64,000 nucleotides of DNA. Source: a virus. A program made the position numbers and the translations under genes. This document shows positions 51,381 through 58,000 of this stretch, one piece after another. Under the pieces are notes generated by a model. The model saw nothing but the letters and a program-made list of their open reading frames with translations. It did no database searches and was not told the origin of the DNA. Every line of letters starts with the position of its first letter. Within the stretch, counting starts at the first letter, position 1. The DNA lies in IMG/VR virus record IMGVR_UViG_3300011116_000448, positions 1-64,000 of that record, one strand, 5' to 3'.

Positions 51381-52001
51381 ATGACTAACGCAAACAACAC
51401 GAACGCCCCCGCCCTTGACCTGACAGTTGAGGGCAAGCTTATCCGCAAGATTGCTGGTAATGCTTCGGCTGCTATCTCTGAGGCAAACACGTGTGCAATG
51501 CGATACGTGGACTTCGGGCTTGCTACTGGTAATCTCGATTTGCTGCGTATGCTGCGCGATGCTTTGACCCACAAATCATTGCAGGCTAAACTTGACTCAT
51601 GGGTAAAGCGTGTTGCCCCTGTTAAGCGCAAGGGTAAGAAGCATCCAAGCGGCGAAACTACATACAGCTATGTGAAAGACAAGAAGCGCAGCCGTAAAGA
51701 AGGTTGGCAGATTGTCGATCAGGTGGCTTATTCGACGGGACCTATGAACTACAAAGCCCCGAAGAAGGATGCCCCCGACATGACACTGGAAGCCATACTG
51801 AAAATGGTGGCAGGTTCACTTGACCGGGTAGCCTCAAAGATTGACGACGAAGCTAGCGACGTTGCCTTGCGCTTTAGGCTTGCGCTTGAAGACTTGGCTA
51901 ATGAAGCCGAAGAGAAACTGGATGCACTTACAAAGAAAGATGCACCCGCCGCGACTAATGAAGAAGTGGTGACCTTAATCAAGGCCGCTGCTAACGGTTA
52001 A
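51381..52001 (+). CDS. Hypothetical protein, first gene of the accessory operon, 206 aa
   Basis: The ATG at 51381 is 8 bases from GGGAG; an ATG at 51375 is too close. The protein is Ala/Lys-rich and mostly helical: LIRKIAGNASAAISEANTC, a very basic middle (KRVAPVKRKGKKHPSG, KDKKRSRKEGW), and a C-terminal Ala/Glu-rich coiled coil (DEASDVALRFRLALEDLANEAEEKLDAL). No domain recognised. The basic core suggests nucleic acid binding. Its leader can fold over the start site, so it may regulate its own translation. As the first gene after a long regulatory region it is likely expressed early. Confidence 0.75.
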   Translation: MTNANNTNAPALDLTVEGKLIRKIAGNASAAISEANTCAMRYVDFGLATGNLDLLRMLRDALTHKSLQAKLDSWVKRVAPVKRKGKKHPSGETTYSYVKDKKRSRKEGWQIVDQVAYSTGPMNYKAPKKDAPDMTLEAILKMVAGSLDRVASKIDDEASDVALRFRLALEDLANEAEEKLDALTKKDAPAATNEEVVTLIKAAANG

Positions 52002-52008
52002 CCCTTCA

Positions 52009-52038
52009 CACCCCCTAGGCATCACACCCTAGGGGGTG
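52009..52038 (+). terminator. 11-bp perfect hairpin, terminator-like without T tract
   Basis: CACCCCCTAGG (52009-52019) and CCTAGGGGGTG (52028-52038) around an 8-base loop, 7 bases after the preceding stop. The T run expected for intrinsic termination is missing, so it may attenuate or protect mRNA. Confidence 0.5.
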
Positions 52039-52073
52039 CACTGGTTTAACCCCCATGCAATGGAGCACCCAGC

Positions 52074-52391
52074 ATGAGCAACCTAGTATCCCCCGTTTAT
52101 GACGGGGGCGTATCGCATAACCGGGTACCGGGTAAAATGCCCCCCGTGACCATGCCCCCCGCGTGGGGCTTGGTGCGCACCCTTAACACAATGCTACGTG
52201 GTAGCGAGTATGACGTGCCTGACGCCACATGGTGGCCCTTGGTCCGGCAATCGTGCTCAGTCCTTAACAAGCATCTTGACCGGGCCTACCGTACCAGCGG
52301 GGGCACACCCTGCCCGGCCTTTGTGACTGTGTTCGTCATTACCAAGGGGGATAACCCCCGCAAGATTCTCCGCGTGGTGCGCGTCCTGTAA
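52074..52391 (+). CDS. Hypothetical protein, 105 aa
   Basis: ATG at 52074 with GGAG upstream. High GC, Pro/Val/Gly-rich N-terminus (NRVPGKMPPVTMPPAWG), then LVRQSCSVLNKHLDRAYR and FVTVFVITKGDNPRKILRVVRVL. No recognised domain. Base use is G/C-heavier than in most of the operon. A perfect terminator follows. Confidence 0.6.
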   Translation: MSNLVSPVYDGGVSHNRVPGKMPPVTMPPAWGLVRTLNTMLRGSEYDVPDATWWPLVRQSCSVLNKHLDRAYRTSGGTPCPAFVTVFVITKGDNPRKILRVVRVL

Positions 52392-52423
52392 TGGGGCGCG
52401 TGCTTTAGCGCGTAGCGCGCTGA

Positions 52424-52450
52424 CCGCCCGCAAGGGCGGGCTATTTTTTT
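52424..52450 (+). terminator. Rho-independent terminator
   Basis: CCGCCC, GCAA loop, GGGCGG (52424-52439) followed by GCTA and seven T. Strong, and about 35 bases after the preceding stop. Confidence 0.9.
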
Positions 52451-52572
52451 GTGCGCGTTTCATACACCCCTCGCCTCGCGGCGGGGGCTTGATGATAGGA
52501 CGCCCGCAGCTAAGGAGTAGCGCAAGCTACGACGCACAAGCGAAGTAGCATAAGGCAAAGGAGTTGCATCAC
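52451..52572. other. Short noncoding stretch with hairpins
   Basis: Between a terminator and the next gene; contains a GC-rich imperfect hairpin near 52466-52488 and a perfect GTAGC-GCAA-GCTAC hairpin at 52517-52530. AAAGGAG just before 52573 is the ribosome binding site of the next gene. A promoter is expected here but no clear -35/-10 pair is seen. Confidence 0.4.
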
Positions 52573-52776
52573 ATGAACTACTGGAACATCATGAACCTTG
52601 CGTTCGCACTGTCCAACATTGCCTACAATTACTTCAATGACCTTGAAGCTACTTTGTGGCGCAAGTACAGGGACTACGATGATGAGCCACCCCAAGAATA
52701 CTGGGATGCAGTAGAAAACAAAAGCAAGTCCAGTGAAGCTTGCGACGAAGTCATGTGTCTCTATTTGAAAGGGTAA
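52573..52776 (+). CDS. Small hypothetical protein, 67 aa
   Basis: ATG 52573 is 9 bases after AAAGGAG. Aromatic- and Asn-rich start (NYWNIMNLAFALSNIAYNYF), then an acidic charged tail with two cysteines. The first part could be amphipathic. No family recognised. Confidence 0.6.
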   Translation: MNYWNIMNLAFALSNIAYNYFNDLEATLWRKYRDYDDEPPQEYWDAVENKSKSSEACDEVMCLYLKG

Positions 52777-52781
52777 CGAAA

Positions 52782-53114
52782 ATGAAAATGGATTTCACAA
52801 ACTTCTTTTGGCAGCTTAACTGCGCCATGGACCTTGATCTTTCGAACAAGAAGCGTGCGATGGAAGAAGGTCCAGACGAAGCGTTCAACGGCCTCGAATA
52901 CGAACACCTTTGCACGCTTCAGTTCACTCTAGAAGAAGAGTGGGCAAGCTTTGAAGATCACTACTACGAGAACGTAATCCTTGGTGATGTGCGCGAGTTC
53001 ACCTTTGCTGAACAGCGCGCAATCAATGAAGATCTTTCGCTTGAGCCTATTACGCACGGTACTTTCTGTACCTGCAAGGCTTGTTACGATGAAGTCTTTG
53101 AAGAGGTGTACTGA
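52782..53114 (+). CDS. Hypothetical acidic protein, 110 aa
   Basis: Starts at the ATG at 52782 after AAAGGG (a second ATG at 52788 is possible). Strongly acidic and aromatic (DHYYENVILGDVREF), ending HGTFCTCKACYDEVFEEVY with a CxCxxC cysteine group that could hold zinc. No named family. Confidence 0.62.
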   Translation: MKMDFTNFFWQLNCAMDLDLSNKKRAMEEGPDEAFNGLEYEHLCTLQFTLEEEWASFEDHYYENVILGDVREFTFAEQRAINEDLSLEPITHGTFCTCKACYDEVFEEVY

Positions 53115-53115
53115 T

Positions 53116-53304
53116 ATGGATACGACATTGTTTCAGTATTACCTCGGTGCGTGTCTTGTGACATTTGTTGTGTTACTGATTAGCTACCTACTCAGTGGGC
53201 ACAGCTCATTTCATCTACGCTGGACAAGATTGTTCTTTGCCAGTGCCTTTTGGCCTCTCGCCATTCTTATTGGCGTGATTCTCTTTTTCTTTGAAAAGGA
53301 TTGA
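53116..53304 (+). CDS. Small membrane protein, 62 aa
   Basis: Two hydrophobic segments: FQYYLGACLVTFVVLLISYLL and LFFASAFWPLAILIGVILFFF, separated by a basic loop. ATG at 53116 immediately follows the preceding stop. Size and topology suit an inner membrane protein, possibly superinfection exclusion or host membrane alteration; not proven. Confidence 0.62.
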   Translation: MDTTLFQYYLGACLVTFVVLLISYLLSGHSSFHLRWTRLFFASAFWPLAILIGVILFFFEKD

Positions 53305-53311
53305 TCTTATC

Positions 53312-53476
53312 ATGACCATCATGGAAAGCTACGCAATAGTCTCGTGCTTTGTCTTTTTGTGGATGATCCTAAGAGACATGGAAACACCGTTCTTCACCCT
53401 TTTGGGCATAGCGGTGTTCTGGCCTGTCTTTGTGATTGTCACCCTTGTTGAGGCCGCTTCTAATAAACGGAAATGA
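53312..53476 (+). CDS. Small membrane protein, 54 aa
   Basis: Two hydrophobic stretches (AIVSCFVFLWMIL, TLLGIAVFWPVFVIVTLVEAA) from the ATG at 53312, with AAGGA upstream; an earlier in-frame TTG lies in the preceding gene. Ends SNKRK. It may be a partner of the preceding membrane protein, as the two share the FWP motif in the second helix. Confidence 0.58.
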   Translation: MTIMESYAIVSCFVFLWMILRDMETPFFTLLGIAVFWPVFVIVTLVEAASNKRK

Positions 53477-53482
53477 TCCCCG

Positions 53483-53797
53483 ATGTATTACATTCGACAA
53501 CAAGTATCGCGTACTATCACGCGCACCTTCACATACCTTGGCTTCAATGAAGCCTTGAAGGCAATGCCTACCTTCCCTAAGGGGACGAAACTCTTCAACC
53601 ACACTGGAACGGAGATAACACGATGGCAGCACTTTTTGAAAGCACTCCAGCACCAACATTTGGTTACAAAAACACGACTCGACGCAAGTACGTCCACGGC
53701 TTCTCCAAAAGCCCGTACCGCCTCCACTTCAACTACCGTCACGAAGCGGAGAGCCAAGCGCGTTGGTTTGTCATCCACATACCAACGAATCGCGTAG
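53483..53797 (+). CDS. Hypothetical protein overlapping the next gene, 104 aa
   Basis: ATG at 53483. The first 50 residues look like a normal small protein (RTFTYLGFNEALKAMPTFPKG). After about residue 55 the frame overlaps the gene starting at 53623 and the translation becomes Ser/Thr/Ala/Arg low complexity, suggesting that this end is a read-on into the neighbour in another frame. It may be a genuine overlapping gene or a gene that lost its original stop. Confidence 0.45.
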   Translation: MYYIRQQVSRTITRTFTYLGFNEALKAMPTFPKGTKLFNHTGTEITRWQHFLKALQHQHLVTKTRLDASTSTASPKARTASTSTTVTKRRAKRVGLSSTYQRIA

Positions 53798-53850
53798 TCG
53801 ACACTGGTGACGACGAAACCTCCCTCAAACAAAAGTACGAGATAAAGTAA
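53623..53850 (+). CDS. Hypothetical protein, 75 aa
   Basis: ATG 53623 preceded by GGAG. Basic, aromatic, beta-like (SPYRLHFNYRHEAESQARW, FVIHIPTNRVVDTGDDE). It overlaps the preceding ORF by 175 nt in a different frame and is the better-looking of the two in that stretch. No domain recognised. Confidence 0.6.
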   Translation: MAALFESTPAPTFGYKNTTRRKYVHGFSKSPYRLHFNYRHEAESQARWFVIHIPTNRVVDTGDDETSLKQKYEIK

Positions 53851-53851
53851 A

Positions 53852-54034
53852 ATGAGACAAGCAATCGTATTCTTTTCGCAGATGATGCTCATGTTCATCT
53901 GCTTCATGCTCTTTGGTTACGCAATTAGCGTAGCCATCACGACGCTTAATGTAGCGGGTGCAATTGCGTTCTCCATTGTGTGGGCACTTTTAAATGCAAT
54001 TGCGCTTGCTTGGTTTCTTTCACTTCCGGAGTAA
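53852..54034 (+). CDS. Small membrane protein, 60 aa
   Basis: Two hydrophobic helices nearly fill the protein (IVFFSQMMLMFICFMLFGYAI and VAGAIAFSIVWALLNAIALA). Starts two bases after the preceding stop. Third small membrane protein in 1 kb. Confidence 0.6.
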   Translation: MRQAIVFFSQMMLMFICFMLFGYAISVAITTLNVAGAIAFSIVWALLNAIALAWFLSLPE

Positions 54035-54041
54035 TCCTATC

Positions 54042-54506
54042 ATGTCAATAACCCCCGCCGCCCGCACCCTCAAAATGCAGGGTAAGACAATTACATCTGT
54101 TGAATGCAACAAGACCAAAGATGAGATTATCTTCGAGTTCAGTGATGGTACTGCCGCTTGGATGCTTCATCGCAACGACTGTTGTGAAGTAGTCACTCTA
54201 GAGGAAATCATTGGTGATCTTGACGATCTAAAAGGTAGTCCTCTTTTGACAGCAGAACTGCGAACCTCCAACAACGATGATAATCCGAAAGATCCAAAAA
54301 GTTATGAAGGTTCACACACTTGGTCTTTTTACGAATTTGCAACGATCAAAGGCAGTGTAACGATGCGTTGGTATGGAGAATCCAACGGATACTACAGTGA
54401 AACTGTTGACATTTATTACTACACATCACCAGAGAAAATAAAAGAAGAAAACCACGGATATTCTCCAAGACATAACAGCGATGTTGACTACGGTTATGGG
54501 GAGTAA
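54042..54506 (+). CDS. DUF7448-like conserved phage protein
   Basis: 154 residues from ATG 54042. The pattern FSDGTAAWMLHRNDCCEVV, LEEIIGDLDDLKGSPLL and TWSFYEFATIKGSVTMRWYG with SNGYYSETV matches a beta-rich family seen in many phages and designated DUF7448. Function unknown. The paired cysteines in DCCE and the GSSNGYYSE-like end are its conserved core. Confidence 0.72.
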   Translation: MSITPAARTLKMQGKTITSVECNKTKDEIIFEFSDGTAAWMLHRNDCCEVVTLEEIIGDLDDLKGSPLLTAELRTSNNDDNPKDPKSYEGSHTWSFYEFATIKGSVTMRWYGESNGYYSETVDIYYYTSPEKIKEENHGYSPRHNSDVDYGYGE

Positions 54507-54512
54507 ACTACG

Positions 54513-54683
54513 ATGTACAACCTTGGGTTTTGGATTTACCTTGAGTGTCTTTACAAGGACGTAAGGTTCAACGACAAGAACCACGACGCTGTAAAGGAAA
54601 CAATCCGCAAAGATTTTGAACGAGGAGGTGTCTATGCTAACGAATTGGCAGCCAATAGAAACCGCGCCAAAGGACGGTACTAA
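54513..54683 (+). CDS. Small hypothetical protein, 56 aa
   Basis: A short gene between 54506 and 54634, starting ATG with GGGGAG 9 bases upstream. Translation is normal in composition (LGFWIYLECLYKDVRFNDK, RKDFERGGVYANELAANRN). It overlaps the start of the next gene by 50 nt. No family recognised. Confidence 0.5.
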   Translation: MYNLGFWIYLECLYKDVRFNDKNHDAVKETIRKDFERGGVYANELAANRNRAKGRY

Positions 54684-54903
54684 AGTACTTCTTTGGGTAC
54701 CTGAACTAAACGATTGGGTACGTTCATATTGGAAAGGCGGTTTTATAGGTGACTATTGGGTTAATCAATATGGCAATGGCCCTTATTGTCATGTTGTGTA
54801 TGAACCCAATCCACTGCGTCCAGAGTTTTTTGAAGGTGTGTATAGGCGTATTGAACCTACACATTGGATGCTATCACCAACAAAACCCAAGAATACGGAG
54901 TAA
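54634..54903 (+). CDS. DUF551-like protein
   Basis: 89 residues from ATG 54634, with a strong GAGGAGG upstream. WQPIETAPKDGTKVLLWVP at the start and THWMLSP near the end are the recognised ends of the DUF551-type phage family (WxPIETAPKDGT...PTHWMP). Function unknown but common in phage accessory regions. Confidence 0.75.
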   Translation: MLTNWQPIETAPKDGTKVLLWVPELNDWVRSYWKGGFIGDYWVNQYGNGPYCHVVYEPNPLRPEFFEGVYRRIEPTHWMLSPTKPKNTE

Positions 54904-54908
54904 TTCCA

Positions 54909-55118
54909 ATGGGTCTTCGTCCTTATAGCGCTTGGGTGAATCAACCATCCACACTACAGCCCTTTAACTATTTGCATGGTGTTGAGGGGATTTGCTTTGA
55001 CGACTTCGAAGGATCAAAGTTTACTGTGTTTTATTACGCAGAAGATAACGTGTTGCGTCAAAAATCCATGCAAAAACTTTGTATTTCAATAGGAGTGAAA
55101 CCTAGCTATGACCGCTAA
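54909..55118 (+). CDS. Small hypothetical protein, 69 aa
   Basis: ATG 54909 with CGGAG upstream. Aromatic and mixed (MGLRPYSAWVNQPSTLQPF, GSKFTVFYYAEDNV). Overlaps the next gene by 11 nt. No domain recognised. Confidence 0.58.
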   Translation: MGLRPYSAWVNQPSTLQPFNYLHGVEGICFDDFEGSKFTVFYYAEDNVLRQKSMQKLCISIGVKPSYDR

Positions 55119-55443
55119 GAAACAATCCAAGAAACCCGCGCCCATCAGGCTTCCCAAGGGTGACAAGGCTGTACTTGAGCTTGTCATTACTTGTGAACGT
55201 GGGCACCAGTGGTACGTAGAAGACTCAGAAGAAACCGGGTTTGTTATCCACACGGGATGTCGTGAGTACCGTGATTGGGATTCTGCCTTTGAACACTACC
55301 GTCCTTGCAAGTGGTTCAGTGAAAGCGATTGGTCTATTGACCGCGAAGATTCCTTGTCTGACGAAGAGTTGGATAACACGCGCAAGCGTTGTATCCAGCG
55401 TCTCAAGTATCTTCAACAGGAATGGCAAGCGGGGCGTGCTTAA
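55108..55443 (+). CDS. Hypothetical protein, 111 aa
   Basis: ATG at 55108 after AGGAG. Basic start (KKQSKKPAPIRLPKGDK), then CERGHQWYVEDSEETGF, CREYRDWDSAFEHYRPCKWF and a helical C-terminal end. Three or four cysteines in pairs could bind metal. No named family. Confidence 0.6.
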   Translation: MTAKKQSKKPAPIRLPKGDKAVLELVITCERGHQWYVEDSEETGFVIHTGCREYRDWDSAFEHYRPCKWFSESDWSIDREDSLSDEELDNTRKRCIQRLKYLQQEWQAGRA

Positions 55444-55444
55444 C

Positions 55445-55630
55445 ATGACATTTGTCCCTTTTAACTTGCAGCATTGCAAGCACGTTGTTTCTTATTGGAT
55501 CATCGTGCGTGCCAATGGGCGTGGACCTGAGTACTTCCACCCTTCGGAAGACGAAGCAGCTGATGCGTACTATCATCAATGCGCCGAAGCTGGTCTCAAC
55601 CCCACTCGTACAGAGGAGTACACACAGTGA
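55445..55630 (+). CDS. Small hypothetical protein, 61 aa
   Basis: Starts at ATG 55445, one base after the previous stop. The section VVSYWIIVRANGRGPEYFHPSEDEAADAYY looks like a compact alpha/beta protein. Overlaps the next gene by four bases. No family recognised. Confidence 0.55.
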   Translation: MTFVPFNLQHCKHVVSYWIIVRANGRGPEYFHPSEDEAADAYYHQCAEAGLNPTRTEEYTQ

Positions 55631-55863
55631 AAACCTGCGTAACGTGCAAGTACCACGAAGACATCGAATACGATGGACACAAATGCAAGAAATTTCAGTA
55701 CACCAAAGTTGACCCTGTAACAGGCGAAAGCTGGTTGCAGGGGGAAGTAGATTGCAGCGACCATCGTGCTCTCGGTTCTCGTTACAATATCGGGGGACGC
55801 ATAAAATGTGGGCCTGCTGGCATTTACTGGGAACCAAAAGAAGGAGTAGCTACTAATGGCTAA
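55627..55863 (+). CDS. Cysteine-rich zinc-ribbon-like protein, 78 aa
   Basis: GTG start at 55627 with GAGGAG upstream. CVTCKYHEDIEYDGHKCKKF gives CxxC plus a further Cys, followed by VDCSDHRALG and CGPAG; the pattern suggests one metal-binding ribbon. Many phages carry similar short Cys-rich proteins of unknown role. Confidence 0.6.
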   Translation: MKTCVTCKYHEDIEYDGHKCKKFQYTKVDPVTGESWLQGEVDCSDHRALGSRYNIGGRIKCGPAGIYWEPKEGVATNG

Positions 55864-56218
55864 ATTGTTGCCAATAAAGACGCCTGTCGAAGTCGAAAAA
55901 AAGACGGCGGAGGTAGTTTCTATCGTTGAGTCAACTACTGATGCTGATGCTGATGCTGATACATCTACTTCGACATCGGCCTACGACGATCTTGTACAGT
56001 CTTTTGACGAGCATCTTTACGAAGAGATGTGGGACTGTGATCTTGATCTTGAACTCAATCAGAATGATGTGGGTGAACTCAATTTCTACTACGGTTACAT
56101 CCGTGCTTTGCGTGATGTGGCTAAAAGTGTATTTGGCTACACTGATTCCACGTTGAATCAGCTATCACCAAATTACACTGCACTAGCAGTGGCTTCCAAC
56201 AGTAAGGATGACGACTGA
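55856..56218 (+). CDS. Acidic hypothetical protein with hexanucleotide repeat, 120 aa
   Basis: ATG at 55856. The N-terminal third holds a GCTGAT repeat (about 55939-55961) coding Asp-Ala units, followed by Thr/Ser repeats, then an acidic region (DEHLYEEMWDCDLDLELNQND). The repeat unit is a multiple of three, so copy changes alter length without breaking the frame. No domain recognised. Overlaps the next gene by one base. Confidence 0.55.
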   Translation: MAKLLPIKTPVEVEKKTAEVVSIVESTTDADADADTSTSTSAYDDLVQSFDEHLYEEMWDCDLDLELNQNDVGELNFYYGYIRALRDVAKSVFGYTDSTLNQLSPNYTALAVASNSKDDD

Positions 56219-56817
56219 TGACAACGGATAAGAAACTTGACACAGTGTCACTTGATGTCACTATTGGCAGTACGTCATACCTGACACTTACACCAGCGCA
56301 TATTAATAAAGCTGTTGGCGGCTCTGACAGAATTTGTAGAGTACTCATCCAAGGACGAAACAAGCACCACGCTCACGCTAATATCGAGCTATCTCTTTCC
56401 TACTCACAGACAAAGAAAGAATACTACATTTACGTAGCAGGTAGTGCTGTCGACAGTAAGAATGCTCACTACGTATCTCTTATGGAAATACCTTTGAGTG
56501 GTCTATTTGATCTTTACGAAAACCACGAAAAGGTCAACGTAAGAGACTTGCCTGCCACTATGGACAATCGAGCTGACGAACAGTTGATATGCTTCAATGA
56601 AAGAGGCATACAAGACATACGAAATATGGACATTGGAGTGGATCTGGATGAAATGTGGACAAAAGGCGCAGGACCACATATTCGCAATGACGAAACATTT
56701 ACAAGCGCCAACACCATGAATACGCAACATTATGACGAAGATGACGACGAAGAGGAGGACGATTCTTATGATGACGAAAATGCCCGTGACGACACCTTCA
56801 ACGACGACCCGTTCTAG
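56218..56817 (+). CDS. Hypothetical protein with poly-acidic tail, 199 aa
   Basis: ATGA overlap with the preceding gene. N-terminal 110 residues are beta-rich (LDTVSLDVTIGSTSYLTL, ICRVLIQGRNKHHAH, YYIYVAGSAVDSKN); the C-terminal 30 residues are nearly all Asp/Glu (YDEDDDEEEDDSYDDEN). Such a tail could mimic DNA or chaperone a basic partner. The next gene starts inside its 3' end. No family recognised. Confidence 0.6.
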   Translation: MTTDKKLDTVSLDVTIGSTSYLTLTPAHINKAVGGSDRICRVLIQGRNKHHAHANIELSLSYSQTKKEYYIYVAGSAVDSKNAHYVSLMEIPLSGLFDLYENHEKVNVRDLPATMDNRADEQLICFNERGIQDIRNMDIGVDLDEMWTKGAGPHIRNDETFTSANTMNTQHYDEDDDEEEDDSYDDENARDDTFNDDPF

Positions 56818-57037
56818 CGAATTTTGGTTTGGTATGACGCTTGGGGTTGTATACGCAACAACATTCTTTTCATTGGTGTATCTCATTAGCTACACCTACA
56901 TGACAAAGCGCCATACCAATCAACTCATTGAAATACAACAACAGCCGCAACAAAAGTGTCCTATCACGTTGCGTGGTACTTGCACTGCGGAGTCGATGGT
57001 GGATGCAGTAAATGGGGAAGTGCAATGCCTGAGCTAA
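56768..57037 (+). CDS. Single-pass membrane protein, 89 aa
   Basis: ATG 56768 preceded by AGAGGAGG, within the acidic-tail gene. N-terminal Thr-rich segment, one transmembrane helix (FGMTLGVVYATTFFSLVYLIS), then a Gln-rich linker and a Cys-containing end (CPITLRGTC, VQCLS). Three cysteines on one side could form disulfides in the periplasm. Topology is consistent with a spanin-like or exclusion protein but no signature settles it. Confidence 0.5.
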   Translation: MMTKMPVTTPSTTTRSSEFWFGMTLGVVYATTFFSLVYLISYTYMTKRHTNQLIEIQQQPQQKCPITLRGTCTAESMVDAVNGEVQCLS

Positions 57038-57435
57038 TTATCACACGGCAAGGCCGAAAGTACAATTGGTCGGCTGACGAAGATGCGTTCATCACGTCAC
57101 GTCGTAAAAGCGGATGGAAATTGGTATCCATTGCTACCGCCATGCAGTTGCCATACAAGATTGTGGCAAAGCGAGCCAACGCTCTCGGTCTTGCCAGTAG
57201 TGGTAATGTTGCATTAAAAAAACTCTTTGACGAAGAGTTTTACTTGCTTGAAGAATTTGCCTTGAAAAAAGATCCGTCAAGGTCTAACATACAAGAACAC
57301 TTCAAAGTAACTGGACATCGTGCTGACTTGCTTCGTGACATGGTTCTTGCAATCAGGGGCCGTAATGCCCTCAAGAAGCAAGCAGACATTAATGCGACCG
57401 TAACAAAACGCGGTCGTCTCAAAGTTTCCTTCTAG
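57025..57435 (+). CDS. GcrA/Myb-like DNA-binding protein
   Basis: 136 residues from ATG 57025. YNWSADEDAFITSRRKSGWKLVSIATAMQ, then YKIVAKRANALGL, follows the helical pattern of GcrA/SANT-like domains (W..DE..L...R..G.S...IA..L.....V..RA..LGL). The C-terminal half is helical and basic, with a closing KRGRLKVSF. This suggests a DNA-binding regulator that might act on host or phage promoters. GcrA-type control of transcription is known from Alphaproteobacteria. The family call is by pattern and may be wrong. Confidence 0.55.
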   Translation: MPELIITRQGRKYNWSADEDAFITSRRKSGWKLVSIATAMQLPYKIVAKRANALGLASSGNVALKKLFDEEFYLLEEFALKKDPSRSNIQEHFKVTGHRADLLRDMVLAIRGRNALKKQADINATVTKRGRLKVSF

Positions 57436-57529
57436 TTTCTTTTTTGTTACCGCTGTAAGCGACTAGATTGTATCTTTACCACACGGTAGCGTTGTTTGCA
57501 AACCAACCTTAAAAAAGGATGAAAATACT
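57436..57529. other. Leader region before the 97-aa gene
   Basis: 94 bases with T-rich start, GTTACCGC and a later GGTAGCG element that could pair imperfectly, and AAAAAAGGATG as the ribosome binding site of the next gene. A promoter is likely here but not resolved. Confidence 0.3.
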
Positions 57530-57823
57530 ATGACTGTCAACTTCAACATCGAGCCGATTATCTCTGACGCCGAAGCCAAGATCGTTGCAGCAGCCATCAA
57601 GGCTGACTACTTCGACAAGGAATACGGTGACCGCGATGCGGCCAACGGTGCGCTTGAGGCGTACTTTGTCACCACCCTTCGCAACACGCCGAAGGAAAAC
57701 CTTGGTGTACGCCTTGGAGAACTGAAGGCCGACTTTGGCTCATTTACGGCGTTCAAGCGCGCCACGGATCGCGTCAAGGCCTTCCGCTCGAAGAATCCCG
57801 CTTGGAAGACCTTTACGGCCTAA
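57530..57823 (+). CDS. Conserved-looking hypothetical protein, 97 aa
   Basis: Well-formed gene with AAGGA upstream and G/C-rich third positions unlike the neighbours, as in highly expressed genes. Soluble alpha-helical protein (EAKIVAAAIKADYFDKEYGDRDAAN, FKRATDRVKAFRSK). Flanked by its own leader and by a strong hairpin, it appears as a separate transcription unit. No domain recognised. Confidence 0.65.
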   Translation: MTVNFNIEPIISDAEAKIVAAAIKADYFDKEYGDRDAANGALEAYFVTTLRNTPKENLGVRLGELKADFGSFTAFKRATDRVKAFRSKNPAWKTFTA

Positions 57824-57834
57824 GCGCGGAGAAG

Positions 57835-57868
57835 CGCACACCGGGGTGACCGACCGCCCCGGTGTGCG
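57835..57868 (+). terminator. 12-bp perfect hairpin, terminator-like
   Basis: CGCACACCGGGG (57835-57846) and CCCCGGTGTGCG (57857-57868) with a 10-base loop, directly after the 97-aa gene. T tract absent. May terminate weakly or protect the mRNA end. Confidence 0.6.
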
Positions 57869-57880
57869 TCCATTACAACG

Positions 57881-57985
57881 ATGCTGAACATCGACTTTGA
57901 AAGGTTTATTCGTGATATGCGAATAGGCCTTTTTATTGTACTCATTAGTCTTGCGCTAGGAGTAGCCTTGGTATCAACCCTTTAA
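57881..57985 (+). CDS. Possible small membrane peptide, 34 aa
   Basis: ATG 57881 to TAA 57985. The translation ends in a hydrophobic helix (MRIGLFIVLISLALGVALVS) after a charged start (NIDFERFIRD). No ribosome binding site is apparent, so expression is uncertain. Confidence 0.35.
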   Translation: MLNIDFERFIRDMRIGLFIVLISLALGVALVSTL

Positions 57986-58000
57986 CTGCGGAGCACTAGC

